Below, one piece after another: positions 19,201-26,634 of a stretch of 64,000 bases of DNA. A program made the position numbers and the translations under genes. Under the pieces are notes generated by a model. That model had not been told where the DNA came from. It saw only the letters and a list, made by a program, of their open reading frames with translations, and searched no databases. This DNA comes from an uncultured Caldilineaceae bacterium (GTDB taxonomy: Bacteria > Chloroflexota > Anaerolineae > Caldilineales > Caldilineaceae). The DNA is taken from the NCBI GenBank assembly GCA_951813625.1, contig CATOTS010000003.1, positions 62,001-126,000 of the forward strand, in the 5' to 3' direction. Positions within the stretch are counted from its first letter, which is position 1. Every line of letters begins with the position of its first letter.

Positions 19201-20861
19201 AGCGTCTCGCGTGAGCCGGACGCGCCGGGTGGCGGCGCTGCGTCCACGCGTTGCGCCGAGTCCCACGTGGCGGTCGAAATCGGCGTCGTCGAGAAACGCA
19301 CATCGTAGGCCATCGCCGAACCCGTGAAGCCGTCATCCCCCGTCGCCGTCCAACCCAACATCACCTTCGTCATCAGCACGCCCGACGGCGACAGATCCGA
19401 CACGGCCGCCGGCGGCGTCGAATCCTTCTCCATCGCATTGAACAGGTTCAAACGAGCGTTCGTCAACGTCTTCTTCGATTGATTCGGCAGCGCATCCGCG
19501 CCCGACAGGATCCGCTGCTTCACCTGCTCGTTGGTCAGGCCGGCAAATTCCGACCAAATCAGCGCCGCCGCTCCCGTCACGTGCGGCGCGGCCATTGACG
19601 TACCGCTGCTGGCGCCATAGCCCGACGAGGTACACATCGGACAGCGGCCCGTCGGCACCGTCGAGCCAATGCTCACACCCGGGGCCGCCAGGTCGACCCA
19701 GTCTTCGCCCCAATTGGAAAAGCCGGCGTACAGGTCGTCATGATCGGTCGCCGCGACCGCAATAATATTGTCGAGATCATAGGCCGCAGGGAAGGTCTTG
19801 CGGCTGGAGTTCGCATTGCCCGCCGCGCAAACATGCATCGGCGAATTCACGCGCCCCATCGCCTCGCGCAGCGCACGCGACTCGCCGCCGCCGCCCCAAC
19901 TGTTGTTCGTTACCAGGATGTTCTGCTTCTGCTTGTTGCGCAGGTCGTAGATGTAATTGAAGCATTTGACGGCGTTCGACGTCGAGCCGGTCCCGAATGC
20001 CGAGATGAATTTACAGCCGACAATGCGCGCCTTCCAATTGATGCCGACGACGCCTTTGCCGTTGTTGCCCGACGCCGCGGCAGTGCCGGCCACATGCGTG
20101 CCGTGGCCGTAGTCATCCAGCAGCGCGCCGCTGTTCGTAATGGCGTTGATGCCGTGAAAGTCATCTACATAGCCGTTGCCGTCGTCATCAATGCCATCCG
20201 CCCGGCATTTGCCGACCCCCTGCGGACATTCCTGCGGGTTCGTCCACAGATTGTCGAGCAGGTCCTCGTGCGTGACATCCACGCCGGTGTCGATCACGGC
20301 AATGATGACGTCGCGCGAGCCCGTCCCGATCTCCCACGCCTCCAGCGCGTCGATGTCGGCGTCCACGGTGCCGCCGGTCTGTCCTGTATTGTGCAGGTTC
20401 CACAGCCGGTCGAACAGGGGGTCGTCGGGCGGTGTTTCACTCAGCTGCAGGAAGTAGTTCGGTTCGGCGTATTCGACTCTCTCGTCGCCCTCAAGCACTT
20501 CGATCAACTGCTCATCCACGTCGACGGCCACACCGGCCAGCCGAAGCCCCTGGTCGGCGTCATCCAGGTCGTTGTCCAGATTGTCTTTCTCCGACAACCC
20601 GTACTCGGCGTAAAAGTCGGATATCTGCGAACGCGTTACCGTTCTCTTGAAGCGAATCAGCACCTGCCCCGGCACATATTCCACCTCTTCTTCATCCTGG
20701 TGCAGAGCCTCCTCGATCCGGTCCACTTTGCTGCCAAATCGATCGCCATCGTCAGACAGGAGGCCCGATTCGACGTAGGACGCGATCCGTTCGCCGGAAA
20801 AGTAGATGCCGGCGACGAGGCATGCTGCCAGAAACAGGGCCAAAAGAGAGATCCGTTTCAT
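13212..20861 (-). CDS. Giant secreted subtilase with about 15 CARDB repeats
   Basis: 2,549 residues. Order: signal peptide or anchor (about 1-20; 'LAAC' at 11-14 could be a lipobox), propeptide (about 61-140, 'YVPGQVLIRFK'), S8 subtilisin domain with Asp191 ('AVIDTGVD'), His253 ('DYGHGTHVAGT') and Ser422 ('SSGTSMAAPH'), a fibronectin-III-like segment (about 505-610), a jelly-roll segment ('FEDDMESGTGKW'), then from about 763 to the end about 15 CARDB-like repeats, each starting 'PNLxVxSxNIxFxP' and ending 'ESxExDNxA'; the last is degenerate. All catalytic residues are present. No LPXTG or S-layer anchor is seen. It should be an exported protease whose repeats act as a stalk or adhesion surface. 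The ATG at 20861 follows GATGGAGAC. Confidence 0.9.
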   Translation of the reverse strand: MKRISLLALFLAACLVAGIYFSGERIASYVESGLLSDDGDRFGSKVDRIEEALHQDEEEVEYVPGQVLIRFKRTVTRSQISDFYAEYGLSEKDNLDNDLDDADQGLRLAGVAVDVDEQLIEVLEGDERVEYAEPNYFLQLSETPPDDPLFDRLWNLHNTGQTGGTVDADIDALEAWEIGTGSRDVIIAVIDTGVDVTHEDLLDNLWTNPQECPQGVGKCRADGIDDDGNGYVDDFHGINAITNSGALLDDYGHGTHVAGTAAASGNNGKGVVGINWKARIVGCKFISAFGTGSTSNAVKCFNYIYDLRNKQKQNILVTNNSWGGGGESRALREAMGRVNSPMHVCAAGNANSSRKTFPAAYDLDNIIAVAATDHDDLYAGFSNWGEDWVDLAAPGVSIGSTVPTGRCPMCTSSGYGASSGTSMAAPHVTGAAALIWSEFAGLTNEQVKQRILSGADALPNQSKKTLTNARLNLFNAMEKDSTPPAAVSDLSPSGVLMTKVMLGWTATGDDGFTGSAMAYDVRFSTTPISTATWDSAQRVDAAPPPGASGSRETLEVKGLEPDTTYYFALRVADNVGNLSDLSNIVIARTSAGTIVFEDDMESGTGKWTIEDAPSSLWHLSSLRFNSPETAWYYGQEQTRDYDTGDENSGKITSSVIDIAGADDALLTFNEWSELQRNTRFDRTRVQVSTDGTTWRTVFESHGTEGRWAKRDVDLSEILSESGSIQVRFWFDTIDETFNEFEGWYIDDVRVLTAKLQLPGELQLMPNLVAQSINIGFNPAQPYAGQTTTVHGTVINNGNADARAVTVQFVDVTDNEAAVPIGEPQTIAEIPVGGSGVVEVAYDTDDEAGERSIRMVVDGTNFIAERNEADNEAVRLLTVMEAPAPNLFIDAENIGFDPASPQPGAQVTVFATIVNNGSADAADVVVQFLESGSRPIALSQVIESIPAGSSAVAQVTYDSGESTGDPSILVEVDPDNFIQELSETDNSATKSLALRTDAEPNLMLTSTNIGVSPSDPTEGEVVTIYATILNAGDTEVQDVQVQFLDGNRSPAAPIAVQQIIPSIAPGSSGVAFIRFDTTGRAGDQKIQVRVDPHNLIPESEEQDNMATATLSVAHSPAPNLMVVSDNIGFSASEAVAGTEVTVYATILNTGSAAAENIAIQFVDATGGRVRPIGEPQLVEQIAPGSSAVAIAQYRATPGVRSIQIVADPGNFVRESREDDNTASASLSVSSAPIANLFIQSRNIAFFPEQPVSGEEVTLRAVVGNNGTAAAKQVSVQFVDVTGGETRLLGSEQIIEEIGVGSSGAAAVTVTESISIDRPNSSRKIQVLVDASNRIRESNEEDNTATRLLKLRPEPTPNLVVLSSNIGFNPANPRVGETVTIQAVVRNDGEVVARDVSVQFEDVTSGRPVPIGATQTLDRILVGGSGVVTVKFTPPEVAGTYRVRVVADPGNFIEETDEVDNKGTRDLEVGAAPMPNLVALAENIGFNPPDASAGDEMIISLTVLNDGAAAAENVQVQFTDTTGGRQSPIGEVQILPSIAAGDSAIASVSYSTSGRAGERRIRASVDSLSIIPESDETDNSASSEVVIGAGTAPNLAVHAANISFTPPRADSGDTIRIRVVVRNQGSEDVGQVDVQFLDVTNDQAVPVGPTQLIEGIAAGSSGIAESVFDSKGRAGERKIRVVADRSNLISESNEEDNEAEATFTINPPSIPNLVVESRNVGFHPSRPYDGDQVTISATVLNVGGGDADEVIVQFIEGGGQGLPIGEPQVIDRIPAGSSGVAQVVFDTAGKQDPRVQVIVDPNNYIAETKETDNRATAALKMADQPLPNLSIKSTNVAHTPKAPRAGQRIIVTAVVVNHGSAAARDVAVQFMDATERPAVPIGRAQSVTLIPAGGSGAVGIVYDTTDKEGERQIEVVADPGNFIVESSESDNTAGKSITVLERSAPNLIVQPRNVAFNPSAPTEGDKVLVRAVVLNDGAEDAADVVVQFLDVTEAGVAPIGQPHVISLLKAGSSATVPIVYDTLDRPGDRRIRVVVDPSNFIRESSKEDNVTVVTLPVQPAAAPNLAMLSGNIKFDPPSPEIHDLVTVSATVLNNGTETAHDVLVQFVDVTGGGSVPVGTEQLLDAVPAGGGGSVEVIYTDTGETGSRQIRVIVDPNNVIAESNERDNQATRGMVITPQQLPDLIVNEADVEFDPESPVEGRDAKISATVLNRGNANAVGFVVRFMDVTERVPQPIGGPQRIALLGANDSTTVSVTYETQGKAGERKIRVVADSENAVAEADEENNRAEKTLRVRTESEAPEDGANLVVLASNIRFFPATPRPGEPMTITAVIRNQGEQAAKNVLVRFEDVTNGDSPTLIGNYTIVTAIQPGARELAVMPFSTSGLRGNRTIRVTADPENAIAETSKDDNSAQRTLRFSSSATGRSNEAGADASVNLTLSAQEVEVNVVPSQESDLVVVATTVRNQGSSDVGGFAVHVLDVSDNFSPLGSAQTVEGLAAGGETTVRTVFRATGGIGVRTLQVVVDPLDEIAESSEQDNRVSVIVNPASQASQ

Positions 20862-20954
20862 GTCGGGATAGTCTCCATCACTTCTGCGATCCGTCGAGCC
20901 TGTCAGGGGAGCGAAGCGGAGGCAGGGCAAAAAAGAAAAAAACTGGTCCGATTA

Positions 20955-20983
20955 TTAGTACACCATCTGTACAGATTGATCAA
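20955..20983 (-). promoter_or_regulatory. Promoter with a palindromic operator-like spacer for the giant subtilase
   Basis: On the minus strand: TTGATC (20983-20978), a 17-base spacer, then TACTAA (20960-20955). Within the spacer lies the perfect 12-base palindrome ATCTGTACAGAT (20965-20976). A protein bound there would block RNA polymerase, so a repressor is likely. Confidence 0.5.
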
Positions 20984-21098
20984 ATGCCGCCCGCTCCGTC
21001 CGATGGAGATTCGCGGGCAGTTCTGCGTCAGTTCGACTATCTTGGGGTTCCTGGCGTTTGAGAAGAGGAGGCCGCGAACGTCGATCCGCCTTTAGGCG

Positions 21099-21950
21099 CT
21101 ATGCCTCGTCCCATGCAATCCGCTCGTCGCCCGCGTATACGTTAAACCGCTCCCCGCGTAAAAATCCCAACAGCGTCACGCCAAATCGCCGCGCAACCTC
21201 CACCGCCAAGTGGCTTGGCGCCGAAACGGCGGCCACCACCGGTACGCCCGCGACGGTCGATTTCTGCAAAATCTCGAACGAAGCGCGCCCGCTCACCAGC
21301 AGGATCGATTCGTGCAGCGGCAATTTTCGCTGCATCAATGCCCAACCGATCAGCTTGTCGACCGCGTTATGACGTCCCACGTCCTCGCGCAGGCACAGCA
21401 GCGAACCATCGGAGTCGAACAGTCCCGCCGCGTGGAGCCCTCCCGTGGCATCGAACAAGCCCTGCGCCGCGCGCAACGCCTCTGGCAGACTGATGAGGAC
21501 CGACGGCGCGACCAGCGGCCCCGGCGGCAGTAGCGGGCATTCGCGCATCTCGATCGCTTCCAGACTCGCCTTGCCGCACACGCCGCACGCGCTCGTCGTG
21601 TAAAAATGGCGTTCAAGCGTCGCCAGCGGCGGCAGATGCTGCAATCGCAGCCCCACGTTCACTATATTGTAACGCTGCTCCGCATCGATATCGGCATCCA
21701 CACAGTAGCTTATGCCGTTCAGTGACGTTGCGCCGGTGATGATTCCCTCATTGTGCAGGAAGCCGGCAGCCAGTTCGAAATCGTGTCCCGGCGTCCGCAT
21801 CGTCACTGCGACCGTCTCGGTTTCGTCCCCCGCCTGCAGACGTATCTCCAGCGGCTCTTCCGCGGCCAGCTGGTCGTCCCGGGTTTTGCGCCGTCCCCGT
21901 TCCACAACCGTGATGCGGGTGCGCACTTTGCTGCCGACGCGGGCTATCAT
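21099..21950 (-). CDS. fdhD: Formate dehydrogenase accessory sulfurtransferase FdhD
   Basis: 283 residues. The sulfur-transferring loop 'TTSACGVCGKASLEAIE' carries the conserved CxxC pair; 'REDVGRHNAVDKLIGWAL' and 'VSGRASFEILQKSTVAGVPVV' are the other family motifs. FdhD moves sulfur from the cysteine desulfurase IscS to the bis-MGD cofactor of formate dehydrogenase, and is required for its activity. It lies on the same strand as the formate dehydrogenase genes, about 1.8 kb downstream, which ties it to that enzyme. Confidence 0.95.
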   Translation of the reverse strand: MIARVGSKVRTRITVVERGRRKTRDDQLAAEEPLEIRLQAGDETETVAVTMRTPGHDFELAAGFLHNEGIITGATSLNGISYCVDADIDAEQRYNIVNVGLRLQHLPPLATLERHFYTTSACGVCGKASLEAIEMRECPLLPPGPLVAPSVLISLPEALRAAQGLFDATGGLHAAGLFDSDGSLLCLREDVGRHNAVDKLIGWALMQRKLPLHESILLVSGRASFEILQKSTVAGVPVVAAVSAPSHLAVEVARRFGVTLLGFLRGERFNVYAGDERIAWDEA

Positions 21951-22219
21951 CGGAGTTCACCGAACCGTGTGGAAAAAAGACAAAAGAAGTGAGGAGAAAG
22001 AGCGCCTCACGTTTCGCTACTCGCTTCTGCGTGGGGATACGCAAGGCCTTCAATCGGCGATGCTGTGTCCTCTGCGACATGAGACGCGGCCATCAGAAAC
22101 AGGATAGGCCCGCCCCCACGAGCATTGTCGCACCGTGCTCATTCTGCGTTCCACAGTGTATCAGGTAGCAGGACTGCGGTCAATGGCTGCAAAGTAAAGC
22201 TGCATTTAATCGCCGACCT

Positions 22220-22654
22220 CTATTCGCCGCGCAAGAGCGGAACGATACCGCCAGTTCGTGCAGCAACGTCCCTCAAGTACAACGCGAAGGCCGGCCACAA
22301 GATCAGATCGTTTGTCAGGATTGTCCATCCAAAAGAGGCAGGCAACGCGCCGTTTGCCAGCGCCCAGACAAATCCGACCGGCCCCAGTACCTTCCCTGCC
22401 AGTCCGATAAGGACGAGCTGCCTGTGCCGGTAAGGGAAACGCGCCGCCCACCAATACGCTGGCGCGTAGACCAGCACAAACATGCCGACGACCCGCCACA
22501 CTGCCGTGTACCGGGGATTAGGCATGTCGAGAAGATCGAAGACGAGGAGAGGAAAGAGGATATTCGCTGCGCCCCAAACCAGATTGTAAACGGCGGCGGC
22601 GTAAAACCACCCGCGATAACGGGCAAGGGCCCTATCATGCGTTGAAATCGTCAT
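22220..22654 (-). CDS. Conserved four-helix membrane protein, function unknown
   Basis: 144 residues from ATG 22654 (156 if the ATG at 22690 is used; neither has a clear ribosome site). Four hydrophobic helices are apparent. The sequence 'RYRGWFYAAAVYNLVWGA', 'KVLGPVGFVWALANGALP' and 'FGWTILTNDLILWPAF' resembles a small family of uncharacterised bacterial membrane proteins. I cannot assign a function. It lies between fdhD and the DUF4166 pseudogene on the same strand; DUF4166 domains elsewhere occur with membrane partners, so the two may once have worked together (inference). Confidence 0.6.
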   Translation of the reverse strand: MTISTHDRALARYRGWFYAAAVYNLVWGAANILFPLLVFDLLDMPNPRYTAVWRVVGMFVLVYAPAYWWAARFPYRHRQLVLIGLAGKVLGPVGFVWALANGALPASFGWTILTNDLILWPAFALYLRDVAARTGGIVPLLRGE

Positions 22655-22816
22655 GGCGATTGCGACGCTTTGCGCGGAAACTCCCTTCATGACCGAAAAC
22701 AGCGCCCAAGAGCCCGTGGGTGGTCGTCAACTCGGCGCAGCTTCCGCTCTTCTCCGGCTCGGTCGCCCGATGAACGACGTGTGCGGTTTTCCACAGCTTC
22801 TTGGGAAGAGGGGTAA

Positions 22817-23079
22817 CTACTCAGCCGCAATCAGTCTGCCACCCTGAATGGGGCGAGCGAAGGTGTTTTCTCTCTCCTCACTCCGCTTTACTTTCTCCTT
22901 GCTCTTGGGACGGTCGGGCCTGCGGCCCTCCCTTGTGCGGGGGGACTCCCCCCGCAACGCCCCCCTCCAACACCAGCGCTCACCGACGGTAAGCCATATT
23001 CCCGGCAGTGCGGGTCAACCAACGTGGTGGCGGCCAACCGAATACGCAATCAGAGATTCTGAATGGCGGCGGGGATGAA
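22817..23079. repeat. Dispersed non-coding repeat, copy A
   Basis: About 262 bases from CTACTCAGCCGC to GGGATGAA that recur, with divergence, at 42379-42955. The core 22908-22966 (59 bases) is nearly identical in all four copies in the window and contains two hairpins: GGGCC-TGC-GGCCC and TGCGGGGGG-ACT-CCCCCCGCA. No transposase frame is present. Confidence 0.8.
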
Positions 23080-23109
23080 GCACTGGTCGAGACAGACGCT
23101 GTACGTGGC

Positions 23110-23601
23110 TTAGTAGTTGCGAAGAGGGATTCGCCACCGCCCCAGGCGCAGCACACTTGCAACGGTCAGAAATTCCAACGTGTCCGGTGGGCGGATCTCG
23201 ATCTCCGCTACTTCCTCAAACGCGTTGTTTCTGCCTTGCAACTCGATGATCATTCTCGAACGCGAGGCATACAACATCGTCGAGCGGTAGCGGCGGCGAA
23301 CGCGGTTTGGGAAGAGGAAGCTCCGCTCCCAGACCTGGATCGCTTCACCTGCCTGGTTGCGGCCAGAGGAGATGGTGAGAGTTGCCGGAGTGTCCTGTCC
23401 CGTTTCCGCAAAGAACAGATCCCACTTTGACAGGAGTCAGAATACGGGGTAAAGCCAAGCCGGGCGAGGCCAGATGATCTGCATCTGGCCTCCCAAAACA
23501 ATATCGCAATCCGCATCCGCCGGACAGAGATAATGCTCCAGGAGAAACGAAGGCAGCTTGTCGCGGTATGGCGCCAGAAGCTGGCTGAAAGGGGAGTCCA
23601 T
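23110..23601 (-). pseudogene. DUF4166-family gene with an in-frame stop
   Basis: From ATG 23601 a continuous frame runs through 'LAPYRDKLPSFLLEHYL', 'MQIIWPRPAWLYPVF', then TGA at 23437-23439, then 'LLSKWDLFFAETGQDTPATL', 'VWERSFLFPNRVRRRYRSTM', and stops with TAA at 23110-23112. This matches the DUF4166 domain, including the part that forms the C-terminus of Bacillus YndJ. The family has an ordinary residue at the TGA position, so this is a nonsense change rather than selenocysteine, and no SECIS-like hairpin follows. The C-terminus also looks truncated. The product, if any, would be a 54-residue fragment. Confidence 0.65.
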
Positions 23602-23712
23602 CGCCGATAGCCTCCCAAAACCAGCGCGACCCGGACCAGGGAAGGCACTCTCCTGGCCTCCCTGGTCGACGCGCCCGATCGCGCTTCCTGAAACCGGCAG
23701 CGCCGCAACGGC

Positions 23713-25791
23713 TCAATCCGCTGCCGCCGGCACTCTCTCCGCAATCGGCTCAACCCGCACCGGGCACACCTTTAACTCCGCCGTATGCGTGATCGGATCG
23801 TAGCCGGACCCCGTCAGAACATTGATCGGCACGTCGGAAAACGAGAAGCTCGCAAAAACTGTCCCCTCCGGAGAGCGCCGCGTCGCCTCCACGCGCACCT
23901 CCACCGCGCCCCGCCTGCTGCTGACTTTCGCCCAGCCGCCGTCGCGCAGCCCGAACCGCGCCGTGTCCGCCGGATGCACCTCCAGCGTCTCCTCCGGCAG
24001 CAGCTCGTTTATCCCTTCCGAGCGCCCCGTCTGCGTGCGCGTATGGTAGCTCTCCAGCCGCCGCCCCGTCGTCAACCACACCGGATATTCCTCGTCAACG
24101 GTCTCAGCCGGATCGCGGTAGTCCGTGAAACTGAACTTGCCGCGTCCGTTGACGAACTCGTCCTCGTGCAGACGCGGCGTTCCAGGATGACCCCGGTAGG
24201 GGATGGGCCACTGATACTCTCCGTTGTCGGCCAGCTCCCAGTCGATGCCGTTGTAGATCGGCGACAGCTCGCACAGCTCGTTGAAGATCGGCACCGGCGA
24301 GTCGTAGTCAAAGCCGTCCATGCCCATGCGCTGCCCCAACTGGCTGATGATCCACCAGTCCGGTCTGGCCTCGCCCGGAGGATCGACCGCCTTGCGTACA
24401 CGCTGAATGCGCCGCTCCGTATTGGTGAAGTGGCCGTCCGTCTCGGCCCAGGAGGTCGCCGGCAGCACAACGTCGGCCAGCTCCGCCGTCTCGGTCAGAA
24501 AGATGTCGATCACAACCAGGTGGTCGAGGCTCTTCAAGGCGTGGATGCAATGCTCCATGTCTGGGTCGGAAACTACGGTGTTTTCGCCGTTGATCAGCAT
24601 GGCGAAAACTGTGTCCCCGCACTGCTCCAGCGCGGTCACTTTCGTGATGCCATTTTCCAGATCGATCCTGCGTCCGTAAGCTTTTTCGAACTTGGCCTGA
24701 TTCTCCGGCTCGTTCACCGCCTGGAAGCCGGCGTAGTTGTTGGGCAGCGCGCCGCTGTCGCCCGCCCCCTGGATGTTGTTCTGCCCGCGCATCGGGTTGA
24801 CGCCCGTGCCCTCGCGTCCAAAATTGCCCGTCAGCAGCGCCAGATTGCACAGGCTTTGCACATTTTCGACGCCGCAGATGTGCTCAGTTATACCCAGCGT
24901 ATAAAAGATCGCTCCTTTGTCGCTCGCGCCGTAGAGAATTGCCGCCTCTTCGATCTTGTCTGCGGGCACGCCCGTTATGCTCTCCGCCCAGGCCGGTGTC
25001 TTCTCCTGCAGATGGTGCACCAGCGCGTCGTAGCCTTCGGTCCGCGTTGCAATGAACTCGCGATCGATCAATCCCTCCCGCACAATCACATGCGCCATGC
25101 CCAGCAGCAGCGCAGTATCGCTGCCCACGCGAATCGGCAGATAGAGGTCGGCCATCTCGGCCAGTCTGATGCGCCGCGGATCGGCGACGATCATCTTCGC
25201 TCCCCGCGCCAGCGCCTTCTTCAGACGCGTCGCCGCCACCGGGTGCGCCTCCGTCATATTGGTGCCGATGCAGAAGATCACATCCGGCTTCTCCATGTCC
25301 GCCAGCGGATTCGACATCGCCCCCCGCCCGATTGTTGCCGCCAGACCGGCGACTGTGGGAGCGTGTCAAGCACGGCTGCAGTTGTCGATATAGTTTGTCC
25401 CGAACCCCACACGAATGAACTTCTGCATCATATAGTTCGCCTCGCTCGGCGTCCGCCCCGACGCAACGCCATAGACCGCGCGGCGTCCGTGTTTCTCCAG
25501 GACATCGATGAAGCCCTGCGTGGCCCGCGCCAGTGCCTCTTCCCAGCTGGCCCGCCGCAGTTCGCCGTCCTCCCCGCGCACCAGCGGATGCGCCAGCCGG
25601 TCCGGGTGATGCACGTAGTCGTAGGCGAACTGCCCCTTGACGCACAGCGCGCCCGCATTCGCCGGGCCGTCGAATGCTGGTTGCACCGCGATGATGCGAT
25701 TGTCCCGCGTCACCAGGTCCAGCGAGCAGCCGACGCCGCAATATCCGCAGATCGTGCGGGTCGTCTCTGTTGCAGCAACCGTTGTCTCCAT
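23713..25791 (-). CDS. fdhA: Formate dehydrogenase catalytic subunit, selenocysteine-containing
   Basis: One gene of 693 codons with an in-frame TGA at 25366-25368 (residue 142). Residues 14-50 carry the [4Fe-4S] motif (C15, C18, C22, C50). Around the TGA the sequence is 'NCSRA-U-HAPTVAGLAAT', the exact place where formate dehydrogenases have Sec or Cys as molybdenum ligand. The rest is a molybdopterin oxidoreductase ('DVIFCIGTNMTEAHPV', 'MRGQNNIQGAGDSGALP') with a C-terminal cofactor-binding domain. A SECIS hairpin follows the TGA. The protein oxidises formate to CO2 (or reverses it) and passes electrons to the two Fe-S/flavin subunits encoded upstream. SD: GGAAGGAT before ATG 25791. Confidence 0.93.
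25337..25353 (-). promoter_or_regulatory. Bacterial SECIS element
   Basis: Reading the minus strand after TGA: 12 bases, then GTCGCC (25353-25348), loop GGTCT (25347-25343), GGCGGC (25342-25337). Six pairs close a loop GGTCT that starts exactly 18 bases after the UGA, as I recall for E. coli fdhF, whose loop is also AGGUCU. SelB would bind this loop to deliver Sec-tRNA. Confidence 0.85.
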
Positions 25792-25846
25792 CGATCCTTC
25801 CTTTCAGCCGGGAGGGCCGGCGCCTTCCTGCCGTAAACTCGTTCTT

Positions 25847-26533
25847 CTATCCGCCGTTTTCAGCAAAGCGCAGCGCCTTCTTGTCTGCCAGCGCGCCGGT
25901 TGGGCAGGTCTGCACACACTGACCGCAAAAAGTGCACGCCGAATCGCGCAGGTGACCGCCGAACTCAACCGTGATCTGCGTGGCAAAACCGCGGTTGGCG
26001 ACGCTGATTGCATAGTCGCCCTCCTGTTCGGCGCACACGCGCACGCAGCGATAGCACGAGATGCACAGATCGTAGTCGCGCAGAATGAACGGGTTGCCGT
26101 CGTCTTCCCGGCTCCGTCCCGACTGCTCGCCGTCAAATCGCCCGCGGCCTGCGTCATAGCGCTCTACGAGCGTCGCCAGCTCCTGCGACGCGATGCCCCG
26201 CAGCGGGTCCACCACCACCTCGCGGTTTTCCGAGGCAACCAGCTCCAGCAAGGTGCGCCGCAGTCTTTCGACGCCTTCCGAAGCCGTTGTTACCTCCATC
26301 CCGTCGGTCGCCAGCGTCGTGCAGGACGCCGCCGGTACGCCCTGACCCGCGATTTCGACCACGCACAACCGGCAGCTGCCAAAGGCCTCCAGCCGCGGGT
26401 CATAGCAGAGTGTCGGCACTGCCCTTCCCGCACGCGTCGCCACTTCGTAGACCGTTTCGCCCGGCGAGAATCCAACCTCTTCCCCGTCCAGCGTAATCGT
26501 GGGCGCCTGCTCTTCCTGATTTACGGAATCCAT
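25847..26533 (-). CDS. Formate dehydrogenase Fe-S (NuoG/HoxU-like ferredoxin) subunit
   Basis: 228 residues. An N-terminal plant-type [2Fe-2S] ferredoxin domain ('TLCYDPRLEAFGSCRLCVVE', then 'AASC') is followed by a linker and two [4Fe-4S] clusters ('CISCYRCVRVCAE' and 'CTFCGQCVQTCPTGAL'). This is the N-terminal part of NuoG or of FdsA-type formate dehydrogenases, here as a separate protein. It should wire electrons from the molybdenum subunit to the NuoEF-like subunit. It ends 55 bases before fdhA and follows the NuoEF-like gene by about 100 bases, so the three form an operon. Confidence 0.88.
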   Translation of the reverse strand: MDSVNQEEQAPTITLDGEEVGFSPGETVYEVATRAGRAVPTLCYDPRLEAFGSCRLCVVEIAGQGVPAASCTTLATDGMEVTTASEGVERLRRTLLELVASENREVVVDPLRGIASQELATLVERYDAGRGRFDGEQSGRSREDDGNPFILRDYDLCISCYRCVRVCAEQEGDYAISVANRGFATQITVEFGGHLRDSACTFCGQCVQTCPTGALADKKALRFAENGG

Positions 26534-26634
26534 GTTCCAGTTCCAGTTATTCGTTCAGGGGTGAAGTCTTTTTCTTCTCAGTTCGGATGCCATGGATCCG
26601 GTTGCTCAACGCCCCAACGCTGCTGCCAGCGGGC

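Noticed and set aside
23437..23439. Selenocysteine at the TGA of the DUF4166 gene
   Set aside because: No SECIS-like hairpin follows, and the family has no Cys or Sec at this position; a nonsense mutation is simpler.
23785..25836. Long plus-strand frame antisense to fdhA
   Set aside because: The minus strand encodes a complete formate dehydrogenase; the plus-strand frame is an artefact of GC-rich third positions.
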